A stretch of DNA of 64,000 nucleotides from Bidens hawaiensis (GCA_021521415.1 JAIQDT010000001.1:2852001-2916000), one strand, 5' to 3'. Numbered from the stretch's first letter, positions 37,118 to 48,602 are shown. A program made the numbers and translations. The notes: generated from the sequence alone by a model not told the origin.

Positions 37118-40100
37118 ATGGCAGAAAACGTTGAAAATATTCCAGAGCCTGTGCCCGAAGAACAACCCAAGAAAGTTGTTCAAGGTGTTGAATCCGTTGT
37201 TGAACCCGAACCTGAAGTTGCTTTATTAGACTGGGATAGCAAGCATAACATTTGTTCTTTCCTTGATGATGATTTCTTCGGCAAAGCAATGTTTAAGGGG
37301 GTTATTAGCTTTCTCAAGAGATCGAGGATCTATGTTTCTATATCTACCGATAAGTACGTACATCAGAGTGTCATTCTAGCTTTTTGGAACACAACTAGAT
37401 ATGTTGACGGGGAGAACCAGATCGAGGCTGTTGTTCAGGGTAAACCGGTTGTTATTGATGTGTCGATGATACGAGATGTATTGGGATTGAGAGATATGGA
37501 TGACGATAGATGTGAGTTTGATAGATCTTTGATACGGGTTTGTTCGGTCGTGAAAGGTATAAGGGGGATTTGGATAAGTCCATGTATAACAAGGCCTCTG
37601 TGAAGCACGTACTGCTTCATTGCCTTGGTGGGCGTAAAGGAGGGTATGACGAGTGTAGGGTGATGCTGCAGTCTGTGTTCGTTGCGTTAGTTATGAACAA
37701 GTCGTTTAAATTTTCTGAGATGGTCTTCTATCATCTCAAGGAGAACTGCATGACCAAACGTCACAAGTTTCCGCTGTATCCATATTTCTTGCAGCTTATC
37801 ATTAATCGCCACAGCTCGATTTATTTAAAGATCCGGAGAGCAGAGCTGATCTTATACTCCTTAAGCATATGAATGAAGATACCATGAGGAGGATCAGGAT
37901 GTACAGAGGCCATACTTTACAGAATTGACTGCCTTACAAACGGTTGATAGGTCACCTGATCAACATCGATTGCGTGGCTCCACCTGATGATCGATGGATT
38001 CACGATGATTCAGATTCTGAGCGTGAAGGTGCGGATGGTGGTGAGGGTGGTAATGATGGTGGTGATGATGGTGATGGTGGTTCTGGTGGGTCTAATGCAC
38101 GTAAACGTAAAGGGAAAGGTCCTATGGTTAAGAAGCCTGAGAAATCGAAGAAACAAAGGGTGAGACGTGGAGCTGGTATTGAAATGCCGAGTCGACATTC
38201 GATTCCTACTATTGTATCGTCTCCTCCTGCTCCAGTATCTATTGCTTCTACCTCTCCAATTTCAGTTATGACTACTCCACCGGTGTCACCTACCGTTACT
38301 TTGGTGACTACCGTGTCGATGGATCCGAGGTTTGGTTCAATACCTCAGACTGTTTTATCTACTATGCCGAGCCCGAAGACTCAGATGATGGATCCAGTTA
38401 GTCCTACAGTTGTGTTGCAGAGGTGATCCCTCAAGGACAGATGTTCCAGCTTTTACCAGATGACCGCAGACTCAGACTGTTTTATGACTTTCAAACATCC
38501 TTAGGGCCTATTGCAACCTGTCCCTCCCAACTTTTACCAGATTACCCCTCAAGGACAGTTGTTCCAGCTTTTAAATTCGATTCATCTTCAACAGAATCAA
38601 ATGGCTGCGGACCGTGCATTTCAAGAACAGATGAGGGTCGAGCAACGAAATACGTTTGACATATTCAGTACGTTCAACGAGAAAACAGCGAATTAAAGGC
38701 CCTAGTTGCTGCTCAAGGGGAGAGGATAGATAAACAAGATGAGATCATTCTCCAGTTAACTTGCAAAGAAAATGAGCTGAGGAAGCTAAAAGGAGATGAT
38801 CAGGATAAAGATCCAGATGCAACTAATTTTGGAGGTGATCAGCAATCGGGCGGCGGTGCGTCGTCATTAGGTAAATCTGCTAAAGCTGCTGGTGGTGGTG
38901 GTGGTAACTTGTAGATCATCCCGTATAAATATTATACGAATGTTAAGCCTATGAACATGATAGAGGCTAACATGATTTTATTTATTGACGTGGACGGGGT
39001 GGTTAATAGTATGGTTAACACGGACGAGATCATAGAAGGCGAGTTTGCTTTTAACTAAAGAACATATCGCCTTGCTTATAGAGATAAACGAGGAAGAGGT
39101 GGAGGAGTTGGGTAAGAAAGTGGATGTGGAAATTTAGTTTGAGGCTAATGTAAATACAGGTATTCCAAATGGGAATAAGCCGTTTAATTATGAAGAGGTT
39201 AAAGTAGAGGATGTGACAGCAAAGGAAATCCAGATAAGTATACGAGTAACAATTATGATGATGGAATTCCGTTTTTCACGAATGAACATTTTGAAGCTCC
39301 TGAAGAACGTATGAAACAAGGCCGAGGTAAAGGTAAAGAGAAGGAAGTCAAGAAGAAGAAATCACGTACTTCGAATGGTATGTTTGGGCACAACGTTCAG
39401 AAAATGAATAAGATGATCAAGGCTTTGCGCTACAACGAGCGTGAAGAATAAACAAGCAAAATTCGAGTATCTCCATACCATATGAAGAAGTATGTGAGTC
39501 CAAGATCTGTGAAAGGTAACATTATCTCTTAGTTATACGATTCAGAGCTTAATGTATGTGTGGTCAAATGGGAACATAGGATTCAATACTTTCGACGTAT
39601 AATTGACATGTTATCCCTGCCGCGCTAGGATGTGAGAACGCTGGGTAATCGACCATTAATTAATCGTGGTAACAATCAATGGGCGAATTGGTTCTATCAA
39701 CATTTGTTACACGAGGCGCGTTGCGGATTCAAGTTTTTTAAGCCTCAGGTGCCGACTCACAATATATCGATGAGATCGATCCACACACCTGATGGAGGAA
39801 AATGTTTTACAAGTCAAGCCACCAAAAACGATGAAGAAAGTGCCAGCGAAGATCTTTCCTCAAAGCTTGTCACGACTTTCAACAGGTGGTACTATGATAA
39901 TCGAACTGGAGAGGCGGTTATTGTGTTAGGATCGGGGCTAAAGACAGCGTTCATACATGTGATTGATCCAATGTGGCTTGTTAACTTAGTTGAGTCTGAC
40001 AACGACGCGCTTTATCATAATCAGATCAGATGGGCTGATGTTAAAGATTATGATCTAGCGATGTAGTTCTAGCGTCTGGCTCGTATGTGTTATGCTTTCA

Positions 40101-40145
40101 AGATCCATAGCCGCAACGATTGGAAGACTCGCCGATTTATCAGAT
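37118..40145 (+). pseudogene. Retroelement-borne gag-like gene without RT, decayed
   Basis: A frame from MAENVENIPEP (37118) continues, through several stops and shifts (near 37550, 37870, 37925, 38425 and more after 38900), to about 40145. The first part has an acidic leader, then FLKRSRIYVSISTDKYVHQSVILAFWNTT, a VQGKPVVIDVSMIRDVLGL segment and YPYFLQLIINRHSSIY. This layout resembles an abundant family of hypothetical proteins in Asteraceae retroelements (from memory). The middle is Gly/Asp-rich (GGEGGNDGGDDGDGG), then basic (KRKGKGPMVKKPEKSKKQR), then Ser/Thr/Pro-rich. The last open part (39632-40066) has WANWFYQHLLHEARCGFKFF. No RT, integrase or protease motifs are seen. A purine stretch and LTR-like sequence follow it. 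Confidence 0.65.
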
Positions 40146-40188
40146 AAAGTATTTTTGAAGACACAAAGAGCACGAGACAAGGGAAGTT

Positions 40189-40655
40189 TGTTAGTGCACG
40201 GTTTTCCGTCTCAGTCTTTGTTAAAGTATTATTATATTAGATTAAATGTATAGGGGTTATTTTGGTAATTGTATAAGTCATGGAATGACTCATTCGTTAT
40301 CTATGTAAGGTGCATTCGTTAAGTCTTAACGAATGTGGCTATTCGCTAAATGTATCCTCATTTGTTATGAGATATAGCGAATGAGAAGAACGAATGAGTG
40401 CATTCGTTATCATTAATGTATTGTAACGAATGAGAATTCATTCGTGAAGCCTGTTTAACGAATGAACCTCATCTCTATATATATACCCCTGTAATAGTAG
40501 TGTAAATTAGCGAAGTGTTATTGTTTTGAGATCTGAGCCTTGTTACTCTACCGAATTCTCTCCTCACACTTCCATAACTGTATTAGATCCGTAAACGTAT
40601 TCGAATAAAGCTAGCATATCACTGAACTAGATCCGTAATGATAATCATGAACACA
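40189..40655 (+). repeat. Probable 3' LTR of the gag-like retroelement
   Basis: Starts TGTTAGTGCACGG right after the purine-rich GACAAGGGAAGT, as a 3' LTR follows its polypurine tract. It contains about ten ATTCGTTA/TAACGAAT half-sites, a TATA-like TATATATATACCCC near 40480, and AGATCCGTAA near its end. The start and AGATCCGTAA are shared with the LTRs at 45977 and 48671. The right edge is uncertain by a few bases, and no 5' partner was found. Confidence 0.6.
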
Positions 40656-41381
40656 GCGGTTCCTCAATACGCCATGGAGCCAATGCTTTAGTATGGCCCG
40701 ATCAACGCACCGAAAGCTGACACTAGAGGTTTACTCCACGCTACGCGTTAGGTATTTTTATTTTTATACTATACTATACTATACTATACTATACTATACT
40801 ATACTATACTATACTATACTATACTATACTATACTATACTATACTATACTATACTATACTATAACGGGTCATAGTCAGGGTTCGGAGCACTGCAGCCTAC
40901 GCGACCTATTTTTTTAGTTGTCTGCTGACCGGCACGGCCTGAAACCTCGCTAGGGGGTTTGCAAACTATTTTGTCGGGTATTTCCACAGGCAGGTATACT
41001 ATACTATACTATACTATACTATACTATACTATACTATACTATACTATACTATACTATACTATACTATACTATACTATACTATACTATACTATACTATACT
41101 ATACTATACTATAACGGGTCATAGTCAGGGCTCGAAGCACTGCAGCCTACGCGACCTATTTTTTTAGTTGTCTGCTGACCGGCACGGCCTGAAACCTCGC
41201 TAGGGGGTTTGCAAACTATTTTGTCGAGTATTTCCACAGGCAGGTACGAGGGTCTTTGATGGGTGGCCCGTACGTCACCCACTTGCGATCTCATTAGGCC
41301 ATGAAGACCTGGTGGACGGCTTGCCTATCGCATCGACCCCTCTGTGCCCGCTAGACCGTAGCCGTTGCACCAGCATGCACA
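40656..41381. other. Intergenic stretch dominated by microsatellite duplication
   Basis: Beyond the microsatellite units this holds short unique, moderately GC-rich sequence. No gene supported. Confidence 0.5.
40765..41246. repeat. Tandem duplication of a (TATAC)n plus 135-bp unit
   Basis: A pentanucleotide array at 40765-40862 is followed by about 133 bp starting AACGGGTCATAGTCAGGG. Both are then repeated (array 40995-41112, tail 41112-41246) with only a few base changes. The period is about 250 bp. The second array is longer than the first by about four units. Confidence 0.93.
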
Positions 41382-42015
41382 TTGTGCATTCGTTCAACGG
41401 GCCCAATGGCCCGTACGACCAACTGGCGGCCGGGGTTGGGCACCTCGGTGCCTTTAGTCCAGCATCCTCCTCTCGCGGAAGTTGAGGTGCAGATTGTCGA
41501 TCAGCCGGTCGACGAGGGGGCTGGAGAGAGGGGCGGCGGGGATGATCCGGTCGCACCTGAGGTAGTTTTATTATATTATCGTTTTACGGTTGTTTTAATT
41601 CGTCTATTTATTAATCGTTTTTGTTTGTTGTTATTAGCCGCCGGCGCAGCACGTTTCACGTACATATCACACGGTGCGTTTGGATCTCGCCATCGACACC
41701 CGATTACAGGCCGTTGAGGGTCGCTCGCTACGCATGGAGCATTGGATGATGAAGATGTCGTGCCAGATAAGCTGGATTATCAGCTATCTGGGAGCGCATC
41801 AGGCTGGAAAGAGATACGGTGTCCCCCCGCCCTGGCCCAGTTTTGACCACGAGGCGAGCACGTCGGGCGTCAGATACGGACAGGGCGATGACGTTGATGC
41901 CGCCGGTGAGAGATCGGGTGTCGGGCGTAGGGCAGAGAACAATGTCGACATCGATGACGCGACTTTAGGGCACCAGGCGACATGGACTTGGGGGGATTTA
42001 TGTGGATTTTTATAG
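41382..42015 (+). CDS. Unidentified two-exon reading frame
   Basis: Two open frames join in phase across a possible 88-bp intron (41562-41649; GTAGTT...GGCGCAG). The first exon (to 41561) ends with an acidic/Gly-rich stretch (DEGAGERGGGDDPVAPE). The second (41650-42015) begins HVSRTYHTVRLDLAIDTRL, contains EHWMMKMSCQISWIISYL, and ends in an acidic tail. The composition is clearly more GC-rich than the surroundings. I do not recognise it. It could be the 3' end of a transposon-borne gene such as plant mobile-domain types, or a chance frame. The start is unknown and may lie upstream in another exon. Confidence 0.35.
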
Positions 42016-42460
42016 TTTGGTTTATTTGTTGTATTTAGTTTTATTTGTACGAACTCGTGGTTTTGTATATAAAACCTGTTTTGGTGTATCTGTGTTTATT
42101 GTTTTGACCGAACTTTTACAAAACGAGCAGACTGTTAATAGCAACTATTTATTAATATTAAATAGAAAAAAACTTATTTATTTTATACATTTATTATAAA
42201 AAAATAAAAAGAAAAAAAATATAGTAAGACAAAAGTTGATGGGTTTTTCTAGAAAGCTCACCAATACGTGCGTGCAGTACATACGTCGCGTGTAGAAGGG
42301 TTTTCTAGAAGTGTCAATATAATTTCCGTTTTACATATCTTTCTTCTTTCTATCATTCGTCAAATATAATATTTAATATAAATAAGTAATTGAAAAAGCA
42401 AGCCCCATTTGTTTATGTGATAAATAAAATAAAGAAATAAATAGGCTGTTTGTTTATGTG
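42016..42460. other. AT-rich spacer before the MDP1-like fragment
   Basis: No gene. It contains two TTTTTCTAGAA-like copies near 42245 and 42300. It could include the original promoter of the phosphatase gene; not demonstrable here. Confidence 0.4.
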
Positions 42461-42934
42461 ATGGCCGCAAAGAAAGAGTATTTGGTGATGGGAGAGATTG
42501 AGAAAGTGAAGAATGAGGCGATGGAGATTATGGGGTTATTCCAAGCCTTGCCTCGTCTAGTCGTCTTCGACCTCGATTACACTCTCTGGCCCTTCTACTG
42601 GTCCCTAATTTTCTTAATTATTATTATTACTTCTTCGAATCTAGCTTTAGCTTTAGCTTTAGCTTTGGGGGTTTCATTACTATTACTCTTTGCTTAGACT
42701 TAACCTTACCTGCTGTAGATCTCCCGACTCACATATTGGAATTCATGTTATTTACACCCATGCTTATTTATTTATTCATAGGGCATTTCAATGGCTTGTA
42801 CCAACCAACAATAATGAAAGTAATTTGTTTGTTTTCGCAGTGAATGCAGATCGAAGCGCGAGATGCCGTCGATGTATCCTCACGCTAAAGGCATCTTGTA
42901 TGTACTCAAGGACAAGGGAGTTGCCATCCCTTGA
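42461..42934 (+). pseudogene. MDP1-like HAD phosphatase, 5' fragment
   Basis: Magnesium-dependent phosphatase 1 is a small HAD-superfamily enzyme of the cytosol. Exon 1 (42461-42600) encodes MGEIEKVKNEAMEIMGLFQ and the HAD motif I region VFDLDYTLWPFY, with the nucleophile Asp and the acid/base Asp of DLDYT. A GT-AG intron (42601-42840) joins in phase (TG/T) to exon 2 with CECRSKREMPSMYPHAKGIL and YVLKDKG. It then loses about two codons and reads VAIP and a stop at 42932 instead of the usual AIASRS. Motifs II-IV are missing, so it is not a working phosphatase. A (TGAT)n run starts at the break. Confidence 0.85.
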
Positions 42935-42956
42935 TTGATTGATTGATTGATTGATA
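42929..42956. repeat. (TGAT)n microsatellite
   Basis: About six TGAT units at the point where the MDP1-like coding sequence ends; likely linked to the truncation. Confidence 0.85.
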
Positions 42957-43211
42957 TATTCATCCAAATCGCTACAAACTGGCATCCCTGTTGACTCACC
43001 AGATTCCTAAGCAGCAAATTCAGATCCAAGTAATAATTTGTTGAAAAAAGCAGCAGAAATGAGTGAATACTTACTTTGTAAGAGCCATCATCTTGCTTGG
43101 TGCCAAGTCGTTACCTTGAGTTTCTCAACCTCTTCTTCTTCACTTGTGGTAGGTAGGATATGATGGATGATACATTGCTCTATGCCCATGCTTCTAATCA
43201 AGGTGATTCTT

Positions 43212-43294
43212 GCCATAAAACCCTAACTGCACGACTTCTGCCTGACCCACTTCAACAACCACGCCATCTGCACCGACATCTCTTAAACCCTCAA
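43212..43294 (+). pseudogene. Scrap of the RRP12-like 5' end
   Basis: GCCATAAAACCCTAA and then CTGACCCACTTCAACAACCA and GCCATCTGCACC match 50584-50680, the start of the RRP12-like pseudogene. Several short deletions are present, including loss of the ATG region. It shows a duplication of the 5' end about 7.4 kb upstream of the main copy. Confidence 0.8.
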
Positions 43295-43604
43295 TGTGTG
43301 GATTTTTTTCTTTTTTTTCTGCAAGGGTTTTGTTAATGAATTTATTATTTTGTTTAGTTTCGGTAGTGCAATAGCCCTAGACCGATTGAATATTGTCGGT
43401 TCGCAAACGCAACGCGTGATTTTTGCTTTTTTAATATGTTAATTTGTTGTATTTGAGCATTGACGAATTTGTCTTTTTTACAGATTACATCATCGGTATC
43501 ACCTAGTATAGATAAAGATCAAATGGTGATGTCACAAACTCCTTTTTAAAAACCCAATGTTTTATATTTATGGATTTAGTTTCATCATATAAACGAGTTT
43601 GGTA

Positions 43605-43720
43605 GTGTTGGTGTGTTGGCTAAATTGTTATTTGCTAACTTCTTTTTGGTTAAATTGCCAAGGTTCGAATCCCCTTGGCTGTTCACATACATCATTTTTT
43701 TTATTTGTTTGTTCTTTTAA
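43605..43720 (+). mobile_element. SINE-like sequence
   Basis: A box-A-like TGGCTAAATTG and a box-B-like GGTTCGAATCCCC about 50 bp apart, followed by a T-rich tail. This is the layout of tRNA-derived SINEs. No target duplication found. Confidence 0.4.
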
Positions 43721-44489
43721 TTATGGTGTGCTTTGACATTACGTTTTTAAAAAGCTTTCCAATCTAGATTTTTTTAAAGTTTTTTTTCTTAAGTATAATA
43801 ATTTGAGAAAATTGAGTTTTAGATTTAGTTTCGGTATCGTAACGAATTTAAGCAACACCAACTAAAAACGCAATGCCTCGTCGCCACAACACTCATGTTA
43901 TTGTTTATTTAGTTTCAGTACCGTAACAAACCTAGCCAATAACGAAATTATTTTTTATGTTTACTTCTCGTACGATAACGAGCCTAATCATTACCGACCG
44001 AATGTATGTCGACTCGCCGCTGCAATGCCAGTGTTTATTTTGTTTTTTGTTTTTTTTTTGTTTTAAATATGTAATATTTTCGAAATTACATTTTGAGTTT
44101 AGTTCCAGTGTTGTGGCGAACCTATAGATACCGACCGGATTTTTGTCACAACATCTGTAATTTGCCAACGGAATAAACGTCGTTTTACTTATATTATTTT
44201 TTGTATCATAAGCTATACGTTTACTAATTTGTTTTTCTATCAGATACCGACCGTATATGTGCCGCTTTCATCATAAGTTGTACGTGTGCTGACACTATTT
44301 TGAGCGTTCACATATAATTTTTTGATTTAGTGCAGGTGTCGTGACGAACTTAACCGATACCAACCGAATTTGCGTGAAGCCACCGCCGCAACATGAAGTA
44401 TAAATAAAATGCAAAGCTTGGTGCCGTAATAGCTTTTTAAGGCTATTAGTTTGACCTTTTATAAAGTTACTTTCATAGTTTAAACAATC

Positions 44490-44600
44490 TGCTTACTTGG
44501 TTTAGTGGTTGTGACTACCCTTCCAAACTACTTTTGCTTTGCCTTCTTCCCGAGTTCGACCCTCCAAAGCAGAAGTTTCATTTTTTTTTTATTCTTTTCT
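44490..44600 (+). mobile_element. SINE-like sequence
   Basis: TGGTTTAGTGG (A-box-like) and GAGTTCGACCCTCC (B-box-like), followed by a T-rich tail. Related in plan to 43605-43720 but not closely in sequence. Confidence 0.4.
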
Positions 44601-45090
44601 TTTTCTTTGTTATTTACGATATATTTATTGTGTGTCAATGTGTTGTATTAGGTTCTTTTATTAGTTTTTTTTATAATATGTTTTATTTGTTTATTGTTTT
44701 TAACTATGATAATATGATGAATTTAATTTTTAGGTTTGGTTTTTGTACCTGTAATGAAATTAACTGATACCGAACGAATTGGCGTCAACTCACCATCGTA
44801 ACACTCATATTTTTATTTTAAATATGTTAATTTGACGGAATTACTATTCGGGTTTAGTTCTGAACCGTAACAAACATAGCCGATACTAACAAAATTCGTG
44901 TTGACTCGCCGCTACAATAACCGTGTTTTACTGACCGAATAAACGTTGTTTTAAATATGTTATTTTTTTCGTATCATATGGTATATGAGTGTTCTGGTTG
45001 TTTTACTAATTTGTGTTTTGGGTTTAATGTTTGTAACAGTACGAACCCAACCGATACTAACCGAATTTGTACCCATCGCCGTGATCTGCT

Positions 45091-45976
45091 AAAAGTAGTT
45101 ATATAAAAACACGCTAATTTAAACACTAAGTAATAAATTCTAGACTCTTAAACTTAACTAAACTACTAACCGGCAAGTGAACCAGTCGATTCTAGTACAG
45201 CTAAGTAAGTCTGGATATCGAACCCACAAGACTCTTTAAATTACGTTAACGAGCTAAATTTAGACTTAACTACAAACACGACTATTTATTATTGGGGGGG
45301 TTACTTAAAACTAATATTAACTTAATCACTAAGACTTAAAAACGACTTAACCCTGGACTTAATTCAAATGATGACAAGATAACTACCTAGGCTAGAATCC
45401 CCTAAATTTTAGTTATCAATTAACCTGGAATAATACTTAGTTATGGAACTAGGATCGTAAAATAGACACTTAAAAGAAAACCCAAACAGGACCCCTGACC
45501 CTTCTCAAGAGAAAACCTATAGATTTCTAACAAGTTTTAACGCACACCAGTATTAAAATCAAGTTCGCTTACGGTCACCTAATTAATTACAAACTAGTTC
45601 CTTTATACGAAATCCTACCTTACAACGCGGAAATCAAAGGCAGTCTAATATATTCAATTGACTCAATAGAAAAGGTTAACCGATCAAACCTAGACGGACT
45701 CCTTACGAAGAACTAAATCTAGCAATCCTGATCAACAAAGACCTACCAATAACCTAGCACTTTACAGCTATATAGGTTAGCAGCACACTTAGGTTTATTT
45801 GATTAAATAATATTATTCCTATGATCTTATCGTGAAATCAGTCATAAAATAGTCAAAAACACAAGGTAGATGACCTAATAGAAACCTGTCATAATGACAA
45901 ACAATAATCAAGGCAACTATGGAATAATAAAACTTAATTAAACAACCCTAAACACACATATGCATCAATTTAATAT
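45091..45976. other. AT-rich spacer, possibly old retroelement LTR
   Basis: No ORF. It continues across the LTR insertion into 48961-49110 (TTTAATATAATTAAAAC when rejoined). The GTCTGGATATCGAACCCAC region has the flavour of plant LTR sequence, but this is not demonstrated. Confidence 0.4.
45972..45976. repeat. Target-site duplication AATAT, left
   Basis: AATAT precedes the 5' LTR and recurs at 48961-48965 after the 3' LTR. Confidence 0.93.
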
Positions 45977-46266
45977 TGTTAGTGCACGAAATGGTTGTCC
46001 GTAGCATTCGAATAAGTTATACATAGTCTAGATTGTTTATTTATTGTAAATGGAGCATGTGGCCTATAAATATGTGGTTCCATGCTCATAATTAGAATGT
46101 ACATATTTAGAGGGAGATCTAGATCTAAATTATGTTCTCCATAAGTTATTTCCATCCACCATAATGTATTCATCCATATTTATCAATAAAGTAATAATTT
46201 AACGTTTAGATCTTGTATATAATCGATGTATCGTATTAGCGGCTTGATCCGTAACGGGTTCTCACA
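45977..46266 (+). repeat. 5' LTR (290 bp)
   Basis: TGTTAGTGCACGAAATGG start and GGGTTCTCACA end. It contains a TATAAATA box near 46064 and AATAAAG near 46184, which are plausible promoter and polyadenylation signals. Confidence 0.93.
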
Positions 46267-46267
46267 A

Positions 46268-46280
46268 TTGGTATCAGAGC
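46268..46280 (+). promoter_or_regulatory. Primer binding site (tRNA-iMet)
   Basis: TTGGTATCAGAGC directly after the 5' LTR matches the canonical plant initiator-Met primer site. Confidence 0.93.
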
Positions 46281-46889
46281 ATGAGCTACTCTCGATGCTT
46301 CGATTAAGGTATGAATCTGAATTTTTCGTGTTCTTCGTGTTCTTCGGGTTTTGGTCAGATCTGGAGTAAATTAGTGTGTTATTGGTGGATTTGTTTGTGA
46401 ATTCGTGTTTATTGATGGAAGATGAAGCTCCCTGTGTAATTTGGTCTTAAGTTATGGTGTATTGAAGGATATTCCATGGAAGAGCATGGTTATGGTTTGA
46501 TTCGGTTTATGATGATTTAGTGAGTGTTAAGTTATTTGGATGATGGATTTGTGTTTAGAATTGAAATCCTCATGTTTCTGTGGATTTTGGTGGTTAATTA
46601 TGGTGAATTGAAGGTTTCACCATGGAAGAGCATGATATGGGTTAAGTTAATTGATGTTGAATTAATGGTTGTTAAGTTTAATGGTTGATATATTCGGAAT
46701 CGTGGTGAAAATCCGAGTGTTCGGGTAGATTTTCATGGCTATTTATGGTGTTTTGATGATTTCATCATGGATGAAGTTTAAAAAATCCAGATTCCGGCCA
46801 GATCTGAGTTTTCCGGCGAGATAACAGTTTTTTTCGGCGAAATTCGTTTTTCCGGTGAGCTGTTCAGATCCAACCAACTGATTCGTTAG

Positions 46890-47475
46890 TTACTGTAGCT
46901 AATTCGTTAAGAAAGCTTAACGAATCTACTGTAGCAATTCGTTATGGAAATGGTAACGAATTAAGTTAGTTCGTTAAGGAGATTAGCTAAGGTAAACATA
47001 ACGAATTAAGGCAATTCGTTAAGTTAATTTGTTAAGGCATATTTAACGAATTAAGAGTTAATTCGTTAAGGTTATTATAACGAATTAGAGTGATTCGTTA
47101 AGCTAATTTGTTAAGGTATATGTAACGAATTAAGGCAATTCGTGAAGCTGATTCGTTAAGTTAAAGATAATGAATTAAGGCAATTCGTTAAGTTATTTCG
47201 TGAAGGTGATTCGTTAAGGTATTGATAACGAATTAAGGTGATTCGTTAACTGTTATAACGAAGTGAAATCTTAACGAATGGGAGGCCATTCGTGTAACTG
47301 TTATAACGAATTGGAGTTGGTAAGTTATAACGAATTGAGTTGATTCGTTAAGTGTATAACGAATGAGTGACTGGTTGACGAATGGTGATTAAGTTAACGA
47401 ATTGAAGAGCACGAACTAAGTTAACGAATGGGAGAATTATTTATAACGAATTAGAGAGGCAATTCGTTAAAAAAA
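46890..47475. repeat. Cluster of AACGAAT/ATTCGTT half-sites
   Basis: About 30 short sites in both orientations (AACGAATT, ATTCGTTAAGG and variants), separated by non-repeating spacers of about 5-25 bp. Adjacent opposite sites form palindromes such as ATTCGTTAAG...CTTAACGAAT. The motif rather than the spacer is conserved. Confidence 0.85.
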
Positions 47476-48576
47476 AAAAAGTAAAATGGCGGGAAAAATT
47501 TTCTTGCGTGAATTTTTTCCAGAATATTCCTCGTGAGTGAGTTTTCATTCTTGAAAATTTTGGCGTTAAAATTTATTTTTCGAAAATTTTCGGTGAATTT
47601 TTGGCGGGAAAATCGAGAAAAATTTTCTTTATCGAAATTTTTCTGGGATGCTCTAATGTATTGGAGACACTTCGTGCAAATTTTGGTAATATATTTTCCG
47701 GCTGACTGTTTATGCGTTTCGACTGGCCGAGGGGGAGATCTCGTTTAATTTAAGGAGTGTGTTTGTTTGTGAACATTGAAGATTATTTAAGACCTTGCCG
47801 AATTTGTCAAGAAAAGGGGGAGATAAAATTTCCATTTGAGATTATTTGGCTTGTATCTTCCTACATTTGCAAGGTTTCTTGAAAAATTACTGCAATTCGG
47901 GTGGTAATTCATGCTTACAAAGCTACGTTTGACTGAGTTCAAGACTGCAAGTGTTCTTCGATTTGTGATTGATTTGTTCAAAGATTGAAACCTGACTATG
48001 TGGGATACGAGTGTCTGTTCGTTTACTTCTTTCTGAGGGACTTGATCCTGACTATGTTGGCTACGAGTAAATGACGGATTACTTCTGTTGAGGGGGACGA
48101 TTCTCGAACGGGTTGATCTTATTGAAGAATATACGAGTCTTGTCATTGGAGTGAAGAATTTGATCATTTGAGGTTTATTAATGGAGGTTGGAACTCTGAA
48201 TCTTATGATGCCCAAACATTAGTGCATCTTTGCGAACGAGATGTGGAAGAGCTTCAAAGAGTATATTTGGATACACGTTATCAAGAGAGGGAAAATCGAA
48301 GTGAAAGATGTTGAATGATCGAGTTGTTCATGAAGATGTGTGACGAGGTTAAACGTAAAGATATGTTTTTTTCTTTTACCGGTGTTGACGGATAGCTGAT
48401 GACTTGCTGCTGATTGTTGAAAGATTGAACCATATCATACGCCAATGGATGATCGGGATGATCTCCAAGAGTTGCTCACAATGAGGGGGTGATATGATAT
48501 GAGAAGCTACAGGTTGTTGGTTTGCTGAAAAGATTTAAAGATTGTCCGTTTGCACAAGCCCGAAAATCATCAGTCA

Positions 48577-48602
48577 AGGGGGTGTCTGTTAGTGCACGGT
48601 TT
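48577..48602 (+). other. Second polypurine tract/LTR-start copy
   Basis: AAGGGGGTGTC followed by TGTTAGTGCACGG, 80 bp before the true AAGGGGGTGTC-TGTTAGTGCACGA at 48660. The bases after it (GTTAAAGTATT) resemble the start of the LTR at 40189, not this element's own LTR. Confidence 0.8.

Larger units (their letters stand above)
43340..45090 (+). repeat. Degenerate tandem repeat (about 100-150 bp spacing)
   Basis: About ten diverged copies of a segment of the form TTTAGTTTCGGTACCGTAACGAA...CCGATACCGACCGAATT...GACTCGCCGCCGCAA, at about 43357, 43823, 43909, 43960, 44098, 44234, 44324, 44731, 44850 and 45020. Spacers are T-rich. Copies on the opposite strand occur at 51.1-51.65 kb. No coding sequence. 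Confidence 0.7.

Noticed and set aside
40693..40917. 74-codon frame across the (TATAC)n array
   Set aside because: Made of repeated Tyr/Thr/Ile/Leu residues encoded by the microsatellite.
42961..43210. Possible minus-strand exon next to the MDP1-like fragment
   Set aside because: A GT-like donor and an open stretch are visible (around 43080-43110 on the minus strand), but too short and without homology I can name.
47787..48215. 142-codon minus-strand frame inside the short LTR element
   Set aside because: It is antisense to the element, contains no known domain and is not supported by neighbours.
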